NCBI GenBank assembly: GCA_038503035.1
Contig: JAVSML010024243.1
Coordinates: 128,647 to 192,646 of the forward strand
DNA from: Crocodylus rhombifer
Lineage: Eukaryota; Chordata; Crocodylia; Crocodylidae
Direction: 5' to 3'
DNA length: 64,000 nt
Shown: in pieces, positions 21,746 to 31,344 of the stretch
Layout: every line of letters begins with the position of its first letter
Numbering within the stretch: the first letter of the stretch is position 1
Program-made: the position numbers and the translations under genes
Notes under the pieces: model-generated
What the model was told of the DNA's origin: nothing
Seen by the model: the letters and a program-made list of their open reading frames with translations, nothing else
Database searches by the model: none

Positions 21746-22000
21746 TAGTGTGACCATATTCTTTCTAAAGAAATCTGAGACTGTCTCCTCCCTCCAATTC
21801 AGCAGTGCTGCTGCAGGCAGAGGAAGTTGGGTAGAGGTGTGGGGTGCAGTCTGGCAGAGAGGTGGAGCCTGCCTACTGCACCATGCCCCTCTGCTTCCCC
21901 TCCAGACTGTCCCATGCCCTTGTGACTTCCGTTTTAATTTTCATACCGGCCTATGAAATCCAGGACTGTCCTGGCTAAACTGAGACATATGGCCACCCTA
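21746..22000. mobile_element. hAT-type MITE, 255 bp, with perfect 8-bp target duplication
   Basis: The element begins TAGTGTGACCATAT and ends ATATGGCCACCCTA; the end complement is TAGGGTGGCCATAT, giving 12 of 14 matching positions in the terminal inverted repeat. The 8-mer actattcc lies directly before (21738-21745) and directly after (22001-22008). Eight-base duplications and short TIRs of this kind are characteristic of the hAT superfamily. A sub-terminal 'ccaggactgtcctgg' block is palindromic. There is no transposase; the 68-codon ORF inside is chance. Confidence 0.88.
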
Positions 22001-22008
22001 ACTATTCC

Positions 22009-22259
22009 CTAACTTCTGTGACTGGTAGCACATTAATGCCAAGCCTTGGGTGTGTTCATATTTACAGCTGGAAAAAACCATTGCAGTATCTGTTAATACT
22101 GCCTTCTTATTCTGCAGCCCTCTGATACCATGGGGATTGAATCAGTGAATAAAGTCAGAATTTAGGCTGGTGTGTTACTTAACATAGGTCATTTTGTGAT
22201 TGACCTAGAAATATACCTTTAGAAAAAAATGTCCACTAGTGATCACTCAAACTGATAGA
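22009..22259. other. Unique-looking DNA, no gene seen
   Basis: No ORF or repeat recognised. Confidence 0.4.
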
Positions 22260-22463
22260 GAAGCTACCGCATCACTTAACCTTGTACAAGCATTCAGTTT
22301 ATCCTGGAAGAGTCATTGCTCTCACAGGAGAAACCGTGAATTTTCAGGTTTTTTCTCCCAGAGTAAAAATGACCAGCCCAGGAGAAAAAATAATAACCTG
22401 GAGTGCAGACAGAAGTGACAATTTTTCCCTGATCTGGCCATACAAAGCAGTTTATAGCTATGA
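22260..22463 (-). mobile_element. MITE of the 'tctcctgg' family (copy 1, antisense)
   Basis: Contains 'atcctggaagagtcattgc', 'tctcacaggagaaacc', 'cagagtaaaaatgacc' and 'caggagaaaaaataat', the reverse-complement set of words found at 37310-37665 and 58550-58720. Short ORFs here are on both strands and not coding. A 14-C run follows at 22464-22477. Confidence 0.6.
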
Positions 22464-22477
22464 CCCCCCCCCCCCCC
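22464..22477. repeat. Homopolymer C run
   Basis: Fourteen consecutive C bases at the edge of the MITE. Confidence 0.95.
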
Positions 22478-22499
22478 AGCATCTATCCAGTATCTGAAA

Positions 22500-22599
22500 C
22501 CAGGTGGGAAACCACTATTTGCATGAAGGAACACTGACACAAAGTATTCATTAAAGAGTTCATCTTTCTCCGGGGTGCCTGTTATCAGATGTCCTATCT
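22500..22599 (-). mobile_element. Old CR1-like LINE, left part (split by a younger CR1)
   Basis: On the minus strand this translates to the start of the RT region (ELFNEYFVSVF type), typical of CR1-family ORF2. It joins, across the CR1 at 22600-24280, to the segment at 24281-24720: the two flanks together read as one continuous LINE linker. Confidence 0.7.
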
Positions 22600-22846
22600 A
22601 TTAATGATTGCTTTGCCTCCATCTTCCTAAGCAGGAACCGGAACAGCTGCCACCCCCCCCCCCACTGGACCCCCCTCAGGCCCCAGGGGAGGCATACCTA
22701 GGCCAAGAGTTAGTGAGGAAAAAGTTAGGGAGCTTCTGGAGGGACTGGACGTATTCAAGTCAGCCAGTCCATACAATCTCCACCCTAGAGTGCGAAAGGA
22801 ATTGTCTGAGATCATTGCAGGACCCCTGGCATAGCTTTACAAGCAC

Positions 22847-23194
22847 TTGTGGTGCTCTGGTGTGGTGCCAGAGGACTGGAAGAGGGCCAACGTGGTTCCC
22901 ATCTTCAAAAAGATTAAGAAGGAGGACCCAGGAAACTATAGGCCAGTTAGTCTTACCTCGATCCTAGGCAAGCTGTTCAAGAAAATTATGCTGGCACACA
23001 TCCACGAGGGGCCAGCAGGGGATTTCATGCTTAGGGGCAACAAACATGGGTTCATCAGTGACAGGTCCTGTCAGACCAACCTGGTGGTCTTCTATGTTCA
23101 GATCACCAAATCATTAGATGCAGGGGTAACAGTGGAGAGAGTCTTCCTGGGCTTTCGGAAGGCCTTCAACTCTCTCTCACCCTGTTCTCATTAA
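22847..23194 (+). pseudogene. CR1 RT fragment with degraded motif A
   Basis: A 115-codon segment: VPEDWKRANVVPIFKK (residues 7-22), NYRPVSL (31-37), NKHGFISDRSCQTN (66-79). Motif A reads GFRKAFN where the sister copy has DFQKAFD, so the first catalytic Asp is lost. A frameshift then throws the frame out near 23170 (TVSHP in the sister copy). Confidence 0.85.
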
Positions 23195-23270
23195 GAAACT
23201 GGGGGACTGTGGTGTCGACACCCACACAGTAAATTGGGTTGCCAACTGGCTGGCGAGCCGCACCCAGAGA

Positions 23271-23576
23271 GTGGTGGTGGATGTGTCATTTTCAACCTGG
23301 AGGGATGTCGGCAGTGGGGTTCCGCAGGGCTTAGTCCTCGGGCCTGCACTGTTCAACATATTCATCAGTGACTTGGACGAGGGGGTAAAAAGCACCCTGT
23401 TCAAATTTGCTGATGACACGAAGATGTGGTGGGGTGTGAGCATGCTAGAAGGGAGCAATAGGCTACAATCGGACCTAGACAGGTTACAAGGGTGGGCAGA
23501 TGAGAATAGGATGGGATTCAACACTGACAAGTGCAAAGTGATGCACCTGGGGAGGAATAACCAGCACCGTACCTAA
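23271..23576 (+). pseudogene. CR1 RT fragment with motif B and intact FADD
   Basis: A 101-codon segment in the frame after the shift. SGVPQGLVLGPALFNIFISDLD (22 residues, residues 16-37 region) covers motif B; FADDTKMW follows at 47-54 with both Asp present, then FNTDKCKVMHLGRNN. It ends at a taa where the sister copy has a tyrosine codon (HIYRLGN). Confidence 0.85.
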
Positions 23577-23645
23577 AGGTTAGGGAACTCTCTTCTTGTC
23601 AGTACAGAGGCAGAAAAGGATCTTGGAGTCATCATTGACTCCAAG

Positions 23646-24032
23646 ATGAACATGGGCTGGCAGTGTGGGGATGCAGTCAGGAAGGCCAACCGCACCTTGT
23701 CATGTATCCACAGATGCATCTCAGGCAGGTCCAAAGAGGTGATCCTCCCCCTCTATGTGGCACTGGTCAAGCCACAACTGGAGTACTGCATCCAGTTCTG
23801 GGCACCGCGCTTCAAGAAGGGTGTGGACAACATGGAGAGGGTTCAGAGGAGGGCCACTCATATGATCAGGGGGCAGCAGGGCAGGCCTTATGAGGAGAAG
23901 CTACGGGACCTGAACCTGTTCAGCCTCTGCAAGAGAAGGCTGAGAGGAGATCTAGTGGCTTGTTACAAACTAGTCAGGGGGATCAGCAGGCACTGGGAAA
24001 GTCACTGTTCCCCTGAGCACTGCCAGGAGTGA
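23646..24032 (+). pseudogene. CR1 ORF2 C-terminal fragment
   Basis: A 128-codon segment in the same frame as 23271-23576: MNMGWQCGDAVRKANRTL, LEYCIQFWAP, RRATHMIRGQQGRPYEEKL. A one-base change in a G-run near 23980 shifts the frame, so the real ORF2 end (about 24199) is reached in another frame. The hairpin around the stop codon is kept at 24184-24203. Confidence 0.85.
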
Positions 24033-24280
24033 CGAGGAATAATGGTCACAAGCTGGTAGAGGGATGATTTAGGCTAGATATCAGGAGGCGCTACTTCACT
24101 GTCAGGGCGGCTAGGATCTGGAACCAACTTCCAAGAGAAGTGGTGCTGGCTCCTCCTTTAAGAGGAGGTTAGATAAACACCTTGCTGGGGTTGTTTGACC
24201 CCAGTAATCTTTCCTCCCATGGCAGGGGGTCGGACTAGATGATCTACTGAGGTCCCTTCCGACCCTAGAAACTATGAAAC

Positions 24281-24720
24281 TCTCCCATTCTTCAAGGACC
24301 CTACATTTCCCTTTGTCTTCCTCCTGAACCCTATATGCCTAAAGAAGGACCTCTTATTGTCCTTGATTTCAGTCACCAACCTGATCTTGGTTGCCACCTT
24401 TGCCTTCCTTCTCCCCTGTCTACAAATACAAGCAATACTTGTGTATTTCTCCTTGGTGACTACCCCCTATTTCCACAGTCTGTAAGCCTCCTTTTCTTTT
24501 TCTAAGCACGCCTTGATTTTTCTGGTAAGCCAAGAGGGATTCCCAGCCCCTTTACCACCTTTCTGGCATACAGGAATGGACTTTTTCTGCGCTCTAAGGA
24601 TCATTCCTTTTGAGGAATGACCACCCTTCCTGAACTCCCTTCTCCTCCAGTCCTCCTTCCCAGAGGGTCTCTCCTACTAGTTTCCTAAGTATGTCCGTAC
24701 ATATCTGTGGGGCATCTATC
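24281..24720 (-). mobile_element. Old CR1-like LINE, right part (split by a younger CR1)
   Basis: Resembles, at the DNA level, the linker of the antisense CR1 at 5400-5800. Shared landmarks are 'ctacatttccc', a translated KxxFFxY(I/M) block on the minus strand, 'gtaagccaagaggg' (compare gtgtgccaggggggc) and 'ctcctactagtttcct' (compare ctcccactaatcac). This is the 5' continuation of 22500-22599. Confidence 0.72.
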
Positions 24721-25010
24721 AGCAGTAAGTTGCTGCAGTAGTTAATTACCCTGAGCTGTTTATTTAAGTTTAGAATAAAAACATTTTTTCCCTAGCTGTG
24801 TATCTTATGCCTGCTTTAGATACAAGGCATAAGATACTCAGAATTGTATAATAAGATACAAGGTATTAGATACTCAGAGTCTGAAAGAAGAGCCCATCAG
24901 AGTCTGAGTGGATGTAACAGAGCCCTGACACAATAGATCACAAACTCTAAGGACATTATAAAGGGAGGGTCAGCTGCTAAGGAACCATAGGTAATAGGGC
25001 TGTGCGAAAT
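24721..25010. repeat. Local hairpin and 36-bp duplication
   Basis: A 13-bp perfect stem, 24800-24812 with 24825-24837 (tatcttatgcct / aggcataagata plus a closing G-C pair), has a 12-base loop. The right arm plus its flank is repeated 36 bases on (gatacaaggcataagatact at 24819 and gatacaaggtattagatact at 24855). No gene. Confidence 0.7.
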
Positions 25011-25180
25011 TTCACCGAGCATTTCACTTCAAAGCTGTTTTTATGTGTTTCAAGCTTGAAACAGCTAAATTGAAATGCAATAAAAAGCTTTGAAATGGCT
25101 TCAAAACAAAATGAGGGGACCCAAAACATTTAAAAAGTTTTGAAACATTTCAAGTTTTGAAGCGGCTTGGTGGCAGAAAG
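25011..25180. mobile_element. Palindromic MITE arm (gggctgtgcgaa type)
   Basis: Starts 'tagggctgtgcgaaatttc' at about 24997 and contains an 18-bp perfect palindrome, tgtttcaagcttgaaaca (25046-25063), plus repeated 'gaaatg'/'catttc' and 'aaagctt' words. This is the build of a foldback DNA transposon end. It runs directly into GC-rich tandem repeats; the matching right end was not found. Confidence 0.5.
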
Positions 25181-25870
25181 CAGGGAAGAGCCAGCTCTCT
25201 GCATTCCGAGCGGCTCCACAGCCCGGTGGAGCTCAGCCCGCAGTGCAGCCCTGGCTCTGCCCACCTCCCAACCCTGGGCTGAGCTCCATGGATCTCGTGG
25301 AGCTGGTCAGGGTGAAGCCCTGGCTCTCCCTGCTTCCCACCACTGGGCTGCACGCCGAGTGGCTCCTGCTTCCAAGCTATGCTCCATGGGGCTGCGGAGC
25401 CCTTGGAGCTCATCCCGGTGGCAGGAGGCAGAGGGCAGCCCTAGTTCTCCGCACCTTTCACTGCCAGGCTGCACTCTGAGCTGCTCCACAGCCCCATGGA
25501 GCTCAGCCTGGCAGTGGGAGGCAGGCACTCCTGGCAGCATGAATCTCTTCCCTGGCACTAGGTACAGGCTGCACCCAGTGCTGGTTCCAGGCAGCAGGGC
25601 AGCCTCCTGTCATCTGGCACACATATCTGGGGGCCCGCACTCCTGGGAGGAGTCCGGCATAGCCCCGCAGTCCTTCCGGGGGTGTGAGCCCCCAGATCTG
25701 CATGCTGGATGAGAGTAGGCTGCCTTCACCTCTGGGATCATCAGCACCATGAATCTTCCCTGGAGCTGGGAGTGGGCTGCTCCTAGCTCCAGTCCCAGGT
25801 GGCAGAGCAGCCTCCTGTCATCTGGTGCACAGATCTGGGGGCCCACAACCCTGGGAGGGGACTGGAATCC
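25181..25870. repeat. GC-rich degenerate tandem repeats
   Basis: Two parts. In 25181-25530 a variable unit of roughly 80-110 bases recurs, marked by 'gagctc(a)...c(c/t)(g/t)g'; examples are near 25226, 25300, 25407 and 25499. In 25535-25870 a unit of about 208 bases occurs about 1.6 times (agcctcctgtcatctgg at 25601 and 25809). The block yields several long chance ORFs, such as 25167-25712 (181 codons), because stop codons are rare in GC-rich DNA. None has recognisable domains. Confidence 0.6.
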
Positions 25871-26587
25871 TTTAAAGAACAAACTATACACTGAGCTAAA
25901 AAAAAGAGTTCAGGTAAATTATTAAAACTTAAATATTTATTGTTTAAATGAGCATAAACTCAGAAATGAGTCTTAAAATCATTTTATGCTGAAAGCACTG
26001 GTTTTCCTTCATATAAAGTATGGTGAACCTAGCTATATATTTCTAACATGATTAGTATTTGTGTACCTATGCTTTCTGAAGCACTATAGCCATTCAAACT
26101 GCTACAAAGTTGCCAAAAGCACCACAAAACCATACCACTTTCAAAGAATAGTGCTGTGGCTGTTCTAGTGATACTTAACCTTCCAGCCCTGTGGCCTGGA
26201 TGAATGGCATGGGATGGATCCCATGTATAGATTTGGTCTGAGGGTGCTATCTGGCTATGGTGTCACCCCATGCACTGAATCTGAATGCAGCATGACCCTA
26301 AAAGCTGACATGTGGGGTCATGTCATCTGAATTGGAGAGCTCCCTATAGGTCTGGTATTGCCACTACTGCTCCAGTGCCACAATGTTCATTGCCATGGCT
26401 CTAAAAGAAATTAATGCTGCTACTGCTCCCTTCTCTATCAAATTTCCAAGCCTGCTCCCATATTAACACCTAATCAGGAGCTCTGGGACTGTCTTGTTGC
26501 CCTGCTCTTATAGTTGAAATACATGTTTCATGTTGTAGACTCACCAATTTGACTGTTTGGGGAGATTGGGAAATATTTTTTCTAAGG
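25871..26587. other. No gene seen; possible hAT-like trace at 26170-26350
   Basis: AT-rich, then a patch with 'cttaaccttccagccctgtggcctgg' wording (longest quote: aaccttccagccctgtgg) typical of hAT-like MITE ends. Ends not resolved. Confidence 0.35.
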
Positions 26588-26775
26588 GCTTGACAATGTA
26601 TGTCCTGTGGACCAGATCTGACCCATGTAGTTAGTTGGTAGGGATTTACACATTCTAGCAGCCAGGTCAGTGGGAGAAGCAGCAGCATCAGCAGCAGTCA
26701 AATCAGAGGCACCAGCCTGCCTGGGACTCAAGTCAGATCTGGCCTGTGCCTCCAGAAACTTGCTGACTGCTGACT
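26588..26775. mobile_element. hAT-like MITE
   Basis: Left end 'ttgacaatgtatgtcctg' followed by gaccagatctgac; right end complement 'gtcagcaagtttctggagg' followed by ggccagatctgac. The gatctga blocks are inverted around a CAG-rich centre, giving an element of about 185 bp without coding capacity. Target duplication not clear. Confidence 0.5.
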
Positions 26776-27687
26776 TTTTTTGTATAGTGTTACAGAGCAC
26801 ATCTATATAACAGATGAAACCAGCTACCTACCAGTATGTCAAAAGTATCAGAATTTACCACAGTTTATTTTAGAGTTTGCCTTCACTGCAAGTTAAAAAT
26901 GACTGGGATATTTAACTCCTTAAACCCGATGGAAAATTATAGTGAATATAATAATTTTTAAAAAAAGCTTATGGTAACATAGACATGGAAATGATATTCC
27001 TAGTTCATATTTTGGTAACCTGTCAAAGGTCATATTTATATTTCTTTATGTAAACAAGTGAATCGGAGAAAATATTGCTCGGTAAAGCTCGCTACTGGAA
27101 TTTCCTAGTTTTGAGTAGCTCAACATTTAATGCTTTCTTAATTTTTATTTAATAGCTATTCAAGAGTCTCAAAGTATAAAGCACTCTAAGTATTAGAGCT
27201 AGATGGCTTAAATGACATGATGATATTGTGCAAAACCTTTTTAAGGCTTTGACACCCTCATTTTGAGCAAATGACAATAATAGCATGATTTTATCATAAA
27301 ATTATGCTTTAATTCTGGTTACTTTGGCTAATTTCAGCTTTTGCTTTGTACTTCAAAACTGACATTTTTATTCTGAATTTCAATTGTGCAATCCACATTC
27401 ATTTTTGTGTAACTCTGGAAGATCCACAGCATGCCCAAAGGGAAAGATTAATTTTTTGAAATTTAAATTGTATTATTATTTTAATTAAAATAAGTTATAA
27501 AAAGAGATTGTTTGCTTTAAAAACACTGTACTAAAAATACTACATTGCTATTTGTTTGACATGATAAAACAATGAAAAACTTTCACTGCTTTGAATGCCA
27601 TTATGAAGTCAACAAGGCATTAATGCTACTGCTCCCAATATAAGGCTAGCGATATGAATCAACAGTTACAATTTTTGTTCTGTTTTT
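26776..27687. other. AT-rich DNA; possible conserved stretch at 27040-27400
   Basis: 27060-27110 keeps three CpGs (aatcggagaa, gctcggtaaagctcgct) in otherwise AT-rich, non-repetitive DNA. There is no open frame. A conserved non-coding element is possible. Confidence 0.3.
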
Positions 27688-28254
27688 CAACTTCAGTCAG
27701 TCATGCCTGACCAATGTGATTGCTTTCTATAATAAAATTACTGGCTCTGTGGATGTGGGGAGACAAGTAGTCATGATATGCCTTGACATCAGCAAGGCTT
27801 TTGATGCGATCTACCATAATATTCTTGCATGCAAGCTAAGGAAGTATAGGTTCGATGAATGGACTGTAAAGTAGATAGAAAACTGGCTGGATCATTGGTC
27901 TCACAGGTTAGTAGTCAGTGGCTCAATGTCTAGTTGGCAGCTGGTATCAAGTGGAGTGTGCCAGGGGTTAGTCCTGAGCTGGTTTTGTTAAATGTTCTCA
28001 TCAGTGACCCGGAAGATGGGATAGAGTGAATCCTCAACAAGTTGGCAGATGACACCAGGCTGGGGGGAGTAGTAGATATGTTGCAGGGTAGTGCTAGGAT
28101 TCAGAAAGACTTCAACAAATTGGAGAATTGGACCAAAATAAATCTCTTGAGGTCCAATAAGAAGTGAAAAGTCATGCACTTAGGATGGAACAGTCCCATG
28201 CACCGGTACAGGTTAGGGACCAACTGGCTAAGCAGCAGTTCTGCATAGAAGGGC
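27688..28254 (+). mobile_element. Old CR1-family LINE, 5' part (RT region)
   Basis: Translates in broken frames to the CR1 RT: SCLTNVIAFYNKITGSVD near 27700, LDISKAFDAI (motif A, near 27785, catalytic Asp kept), GVCQGLVLS (motif B), and an LADDTRLGG-type box near 28045 (leucine before ADD). Multiple stops (for example tag after the 'tggactgtaaag' at 27870). The host sequence stops at about 28254 and resumes at 28575. Confidence 0.82.
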
Positions 28255-28574
28255 CAGAAAACTGCTCTGCTCCTGGAAGTAATGTGGGGGCTGGGGTTGG
28301 GGCTGGGGGCTTGGGGCTGGTGTGGGTACTGCCAGCACTGGGAAACTGCTCCACTCCCCAACCCTGATGCCATGTGCCTCCTAAGCGCCTGGAGGTGGGG
28401 GTTGGGGGTGGGACCAGCTTTTTAGCCATTTTTTAGCCATTTAGTGGTTTGTCTTTATTGTCACTAGTTTATGCATTTGAATTTTAAAAGTATTAAACAT
28501 AAAAAGGAGCTGCAAATGGTGTTTTTCTTAGAAGAATTCTAAACTATGTAATCTTGAGTTTGGGGGTGCTAGTT
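28255..28574. other. G-rich interruption of the old CR1, with a G-quadruplex motif
   Basis: About 320 bp of unrelated sequence, while about 350 bp of CR1 expected here is missing: a replacement or an insertion plus deletion. The left 180 bp are G-rich, with five runs of four or more G at 28286-28316 separated by 2-3 bases. The right 140 bp are AT-rich. Several ORFs of 63-90 codons here are compositional. Origin unknown. Confidence 0.6.
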
Positions 28575-28800
28575 GGTTATTAGGCAAAACTCATGACAAG
28601 AGTAGTAAAGCACTGGCACAGGTTACCCAGAGAGGTTGTTGAGTCTCCATACTTGGAGATTTTTAACACCTAGCTAGACAAAGCTTTTGCTAGGATGATT
28701 TGGTTGGGGATGGGCTTGCCTTGAGCCAGGGATGGACTAAATGACCTTCTGTGGACCCATCCAACCCTAATTTTCCATGATTCTGTTATTCTAACCCTGT
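28575..28800 (+). mobile_element. Old CR1-family LINE, 3' end
   Basis: 'aaagcactggcacaggttacccagag' (quoted in part: actggcacaggttaccca) through 'ggatggactaaatgacct' to 'ttttccatgattctgtta' is the standard CR1 3' end with a worn octamer tail. It completes the element at 27688-28254. Confidence 0.85.
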
Positions 28801-31339
28801 TCTGGATTCAGATATTGTATGGTTAGGTACTTAGAGCCTTACTTGTTTCTATCTATTCAATTTCTTTATGTACCATTCTTCTATTTTATGTGGAAAAAAT
28901 GCCTGTCCTACAGGTCCTTTAATTGGTGGCCTGTTGCTGAGCAGTGTAAGTTCTCACACAGCAACCACTTTGCATACGTGATATATGTAAAGTAGGTAGT
29001 TTCCATATCATGGAGACAGGGACCACACTAATCATATGTGACAGGCTGAGGGAGCAAAAACAGGATCCTGGATGATCTGTTTGGGACCCCATTTAGTGAT
29101 GCTTGCTAGACATTTCATGCTGGTGAAGAAATGAGAATCATTGAAAATAGAAGAGAAAGGCACAAGTTAGCTGTGGCAAGGAAGAGGAAGTCAAAATGTA
29201 TGCAATGTAGTAGGTTACCATGACTTGAAATAGTTGACACAGAGGGGGCTGAATGCAGCGGGCACTATCATATCTTATTTACATAGGCTGAGCTAACCTA
29301 TCCTCATGGCAGGTTCCCATCAGTATGACTGTCCAATATGGACCATGTCTTTGAGAACAATGCTCAGTGTTGGCTGCATTTAAATAATTTCATTGTTGGT
29401 TTCCATTACTGAGCATATGTTGCCTTTGACAGTTTAACAATGGACAATATGTTTAGTGAGGTTTCCTTGTTTGTGAATGTAACATGAGGGGCTCCCCCCC
29501 ATGTTGCTTAGAGAGAAAAAAAGCCTTGTATTTCAGGATATACAGTACTTTACATGTCAGCAAAATATATGCAAACAACAATACATTTTAACCTTACTTT
29601 CAACACAAGCAGTGGCAATAGTGGGATACAAAGTTGCACAAAACTGGCAGGTTGGGTGTAGTGGTAGAGTTGATGCCAGTGCACCAAGGGTGAATGGAGC
29701 CTAAACAATGCTAAACAATGGAGGGAGGGTGGTGGTACTTGTGGAATGGCAGCATGCTTAGAAGATCCTGAATGGGACTAGGAAGTGGAGGTGTCTGAAT
29801 GGATAGAATATGTGGCATTCCAAGTTATTGGTGTATCTGAGATTACTGATCGACTGATGGTCTGGCATGTCAGGAAATCATGGGGAGGAAGAGAAGTGGC
29901 TGCCTGCAAGCTGTTGTCTCAAAGAAGAATCCAGCTGACGTATGGGACACATAACAGGACTGCTAAATGTCAGGAAGTGCACTCCAACTAAATGAGCAAC
30001 AGCTATGAATGGTATGAACAGTTTGAAGGTGCCTTGAAAGTTGTGGGAACTTTTCTTCTTTAAAATGTATATACATTTTATTTATATATAAATAAAAGAA
30101 TCTTTTCTTCTGTGGAAAGGTAGTTAGAACTGGGAATGTGCAGTTGGGGACATTTTTGTATTTTGTCCCATATCATCTGACATGCATGCAAGGTATTAAA
30201 AAAAGAAAAAAAATCATCCCTTGTAATGCCACCACACTTTTTCCTACTTCCAAATCTGTCCCTTAAGGTTTTGCTATAACATTTACAGAACACTTTGAAT
30301 GAAAACGTGGCATGTGTGCCATGACTGCTGCTGTGTTTAACTTGCTAATTATGTTTAACTTGGTGCTGTTGCTACCTGTTGAACTCCCCTATTTGTTTGT
30401 TCTCCCTACCTGTTTCATCAAGTCATATTATAATGTATTTGGTGATTGCCTGTTTGGTGGGGGAAATATGGGGTGGAAGGGAGGGAAAGAGAGGGCTCTT
30501 GCATGAACAGCATTAAATTGAATTATCTGTTTAATAGCTCATCCCTACTTCCACTCCAAAACTCCCAATTTATTTTGCTGATAAAGATAATTGTCCTTTG
30601 TTATACCCATGCAAACATAGGTTCTCACCCTGCAATGATATCCACTTGTGTCATCCACTGTGCCCCTTCAGAGTTCAGTTGATTGCTGTTTTGAACTGGT
30701 GTAATAAAGGCCATCATTCTTCTATTATTTATGCCCTATTTAAAGAAGGAATATCATCAAAATAATAAAAAGTATTTGTCTAATACTACTTAAAATTAAA
30801 TTCATTTTAAAAGACAAATCCTATTCCAAATGTCACTTTTAATTTGTCTTTGCAAACTAAATTTTAGAGAGTGAAAAAACTTGCATTATTCAGTACTATC
30901 TAGGCTTCATTTATACTAGCAGCAAACTCAAAAATAAAGGAGTTCTGGCAGACAAAAATCAAAGCAGTTATTTTTCATCAAATATTAACTTTTGCAGTAG
31001 ATGAAGCATCAAACTTTATTAGCAAGTTGTAATTTTCAGATTTTATATTAAATATTAAAAGCCACTACTAGAAACTTACAGTTAGAGACCACCATAAAAT
31101 GGTGGTTGAAATAAAGTAAATGTTTAAAATGTCTAAATAGATGCAAATATAAATGTATATTTAAGGAGATTTTAGTCTACTAAAATGTACAATTTTATTG
31201 GGAATAATATTTATCTTACTTATTTCTTTTATGGTATTGATATGGTTTCAATCTGTCAGAGCATTTAGGCCATGATTTGGCATGGTACTTAATCATATAC
31301 CTAACATTAAGTTTGTAAGAGTCCCATTTGATTTCAGTG
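28801..31339. other. No gene supported
   Basis: AT-rich with a somewhat GC-richer stretch at 29150-30000. Two 67-68-codon ORFs there (29501-29704, 29785-29991) do not match a family I can name. 30440-30500 is G-rich. Nothing else recognised. Confidence 0.4.
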
Positions 31340-31344
31340 AATGT
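31340..31344. repeat. Left target-site duplication of the solo LTR
   Basis: aatgt, identical to the pentamer directly after the element (32286-32290). Confidence 0.85.

Larger units (their letters stand above)
22600..24280 (+). mobile_element. CR1 LINE retrotransposon, 5'-truncated, same subfamily as 6322-8172
   Basis: Nearly collinear with the copy at 6490-8172, starting at 'ttaatgattgctttgcctcc' and ending 'accctagaaactatgaaac'. It has lost a little more at the 5' end. An 11-C expansion (22653-22663), at least two frameshifts (near 23170 and 23980) and point stops make it inactive. It has inserted into an older antisense LINE whose two halves flank it. No clear target duplication is visible, as is common for CR1. 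Confidence 0.9.

Noticed and set aside
25167..25712. 181-codon ORF as a gene
   Set aside because: It lies in GC-rich tandem repeats, overlaps other ORFs of similar size on both strands and has no domain.
29501..29991. Harbinger-type transposase or nuclease remnant
   Set aside because: A short stretch (AVAIVGYKVA) faintly recalls a Harbinger nuclease, but no catalytic DDE pattern can be placed and the frame is short.
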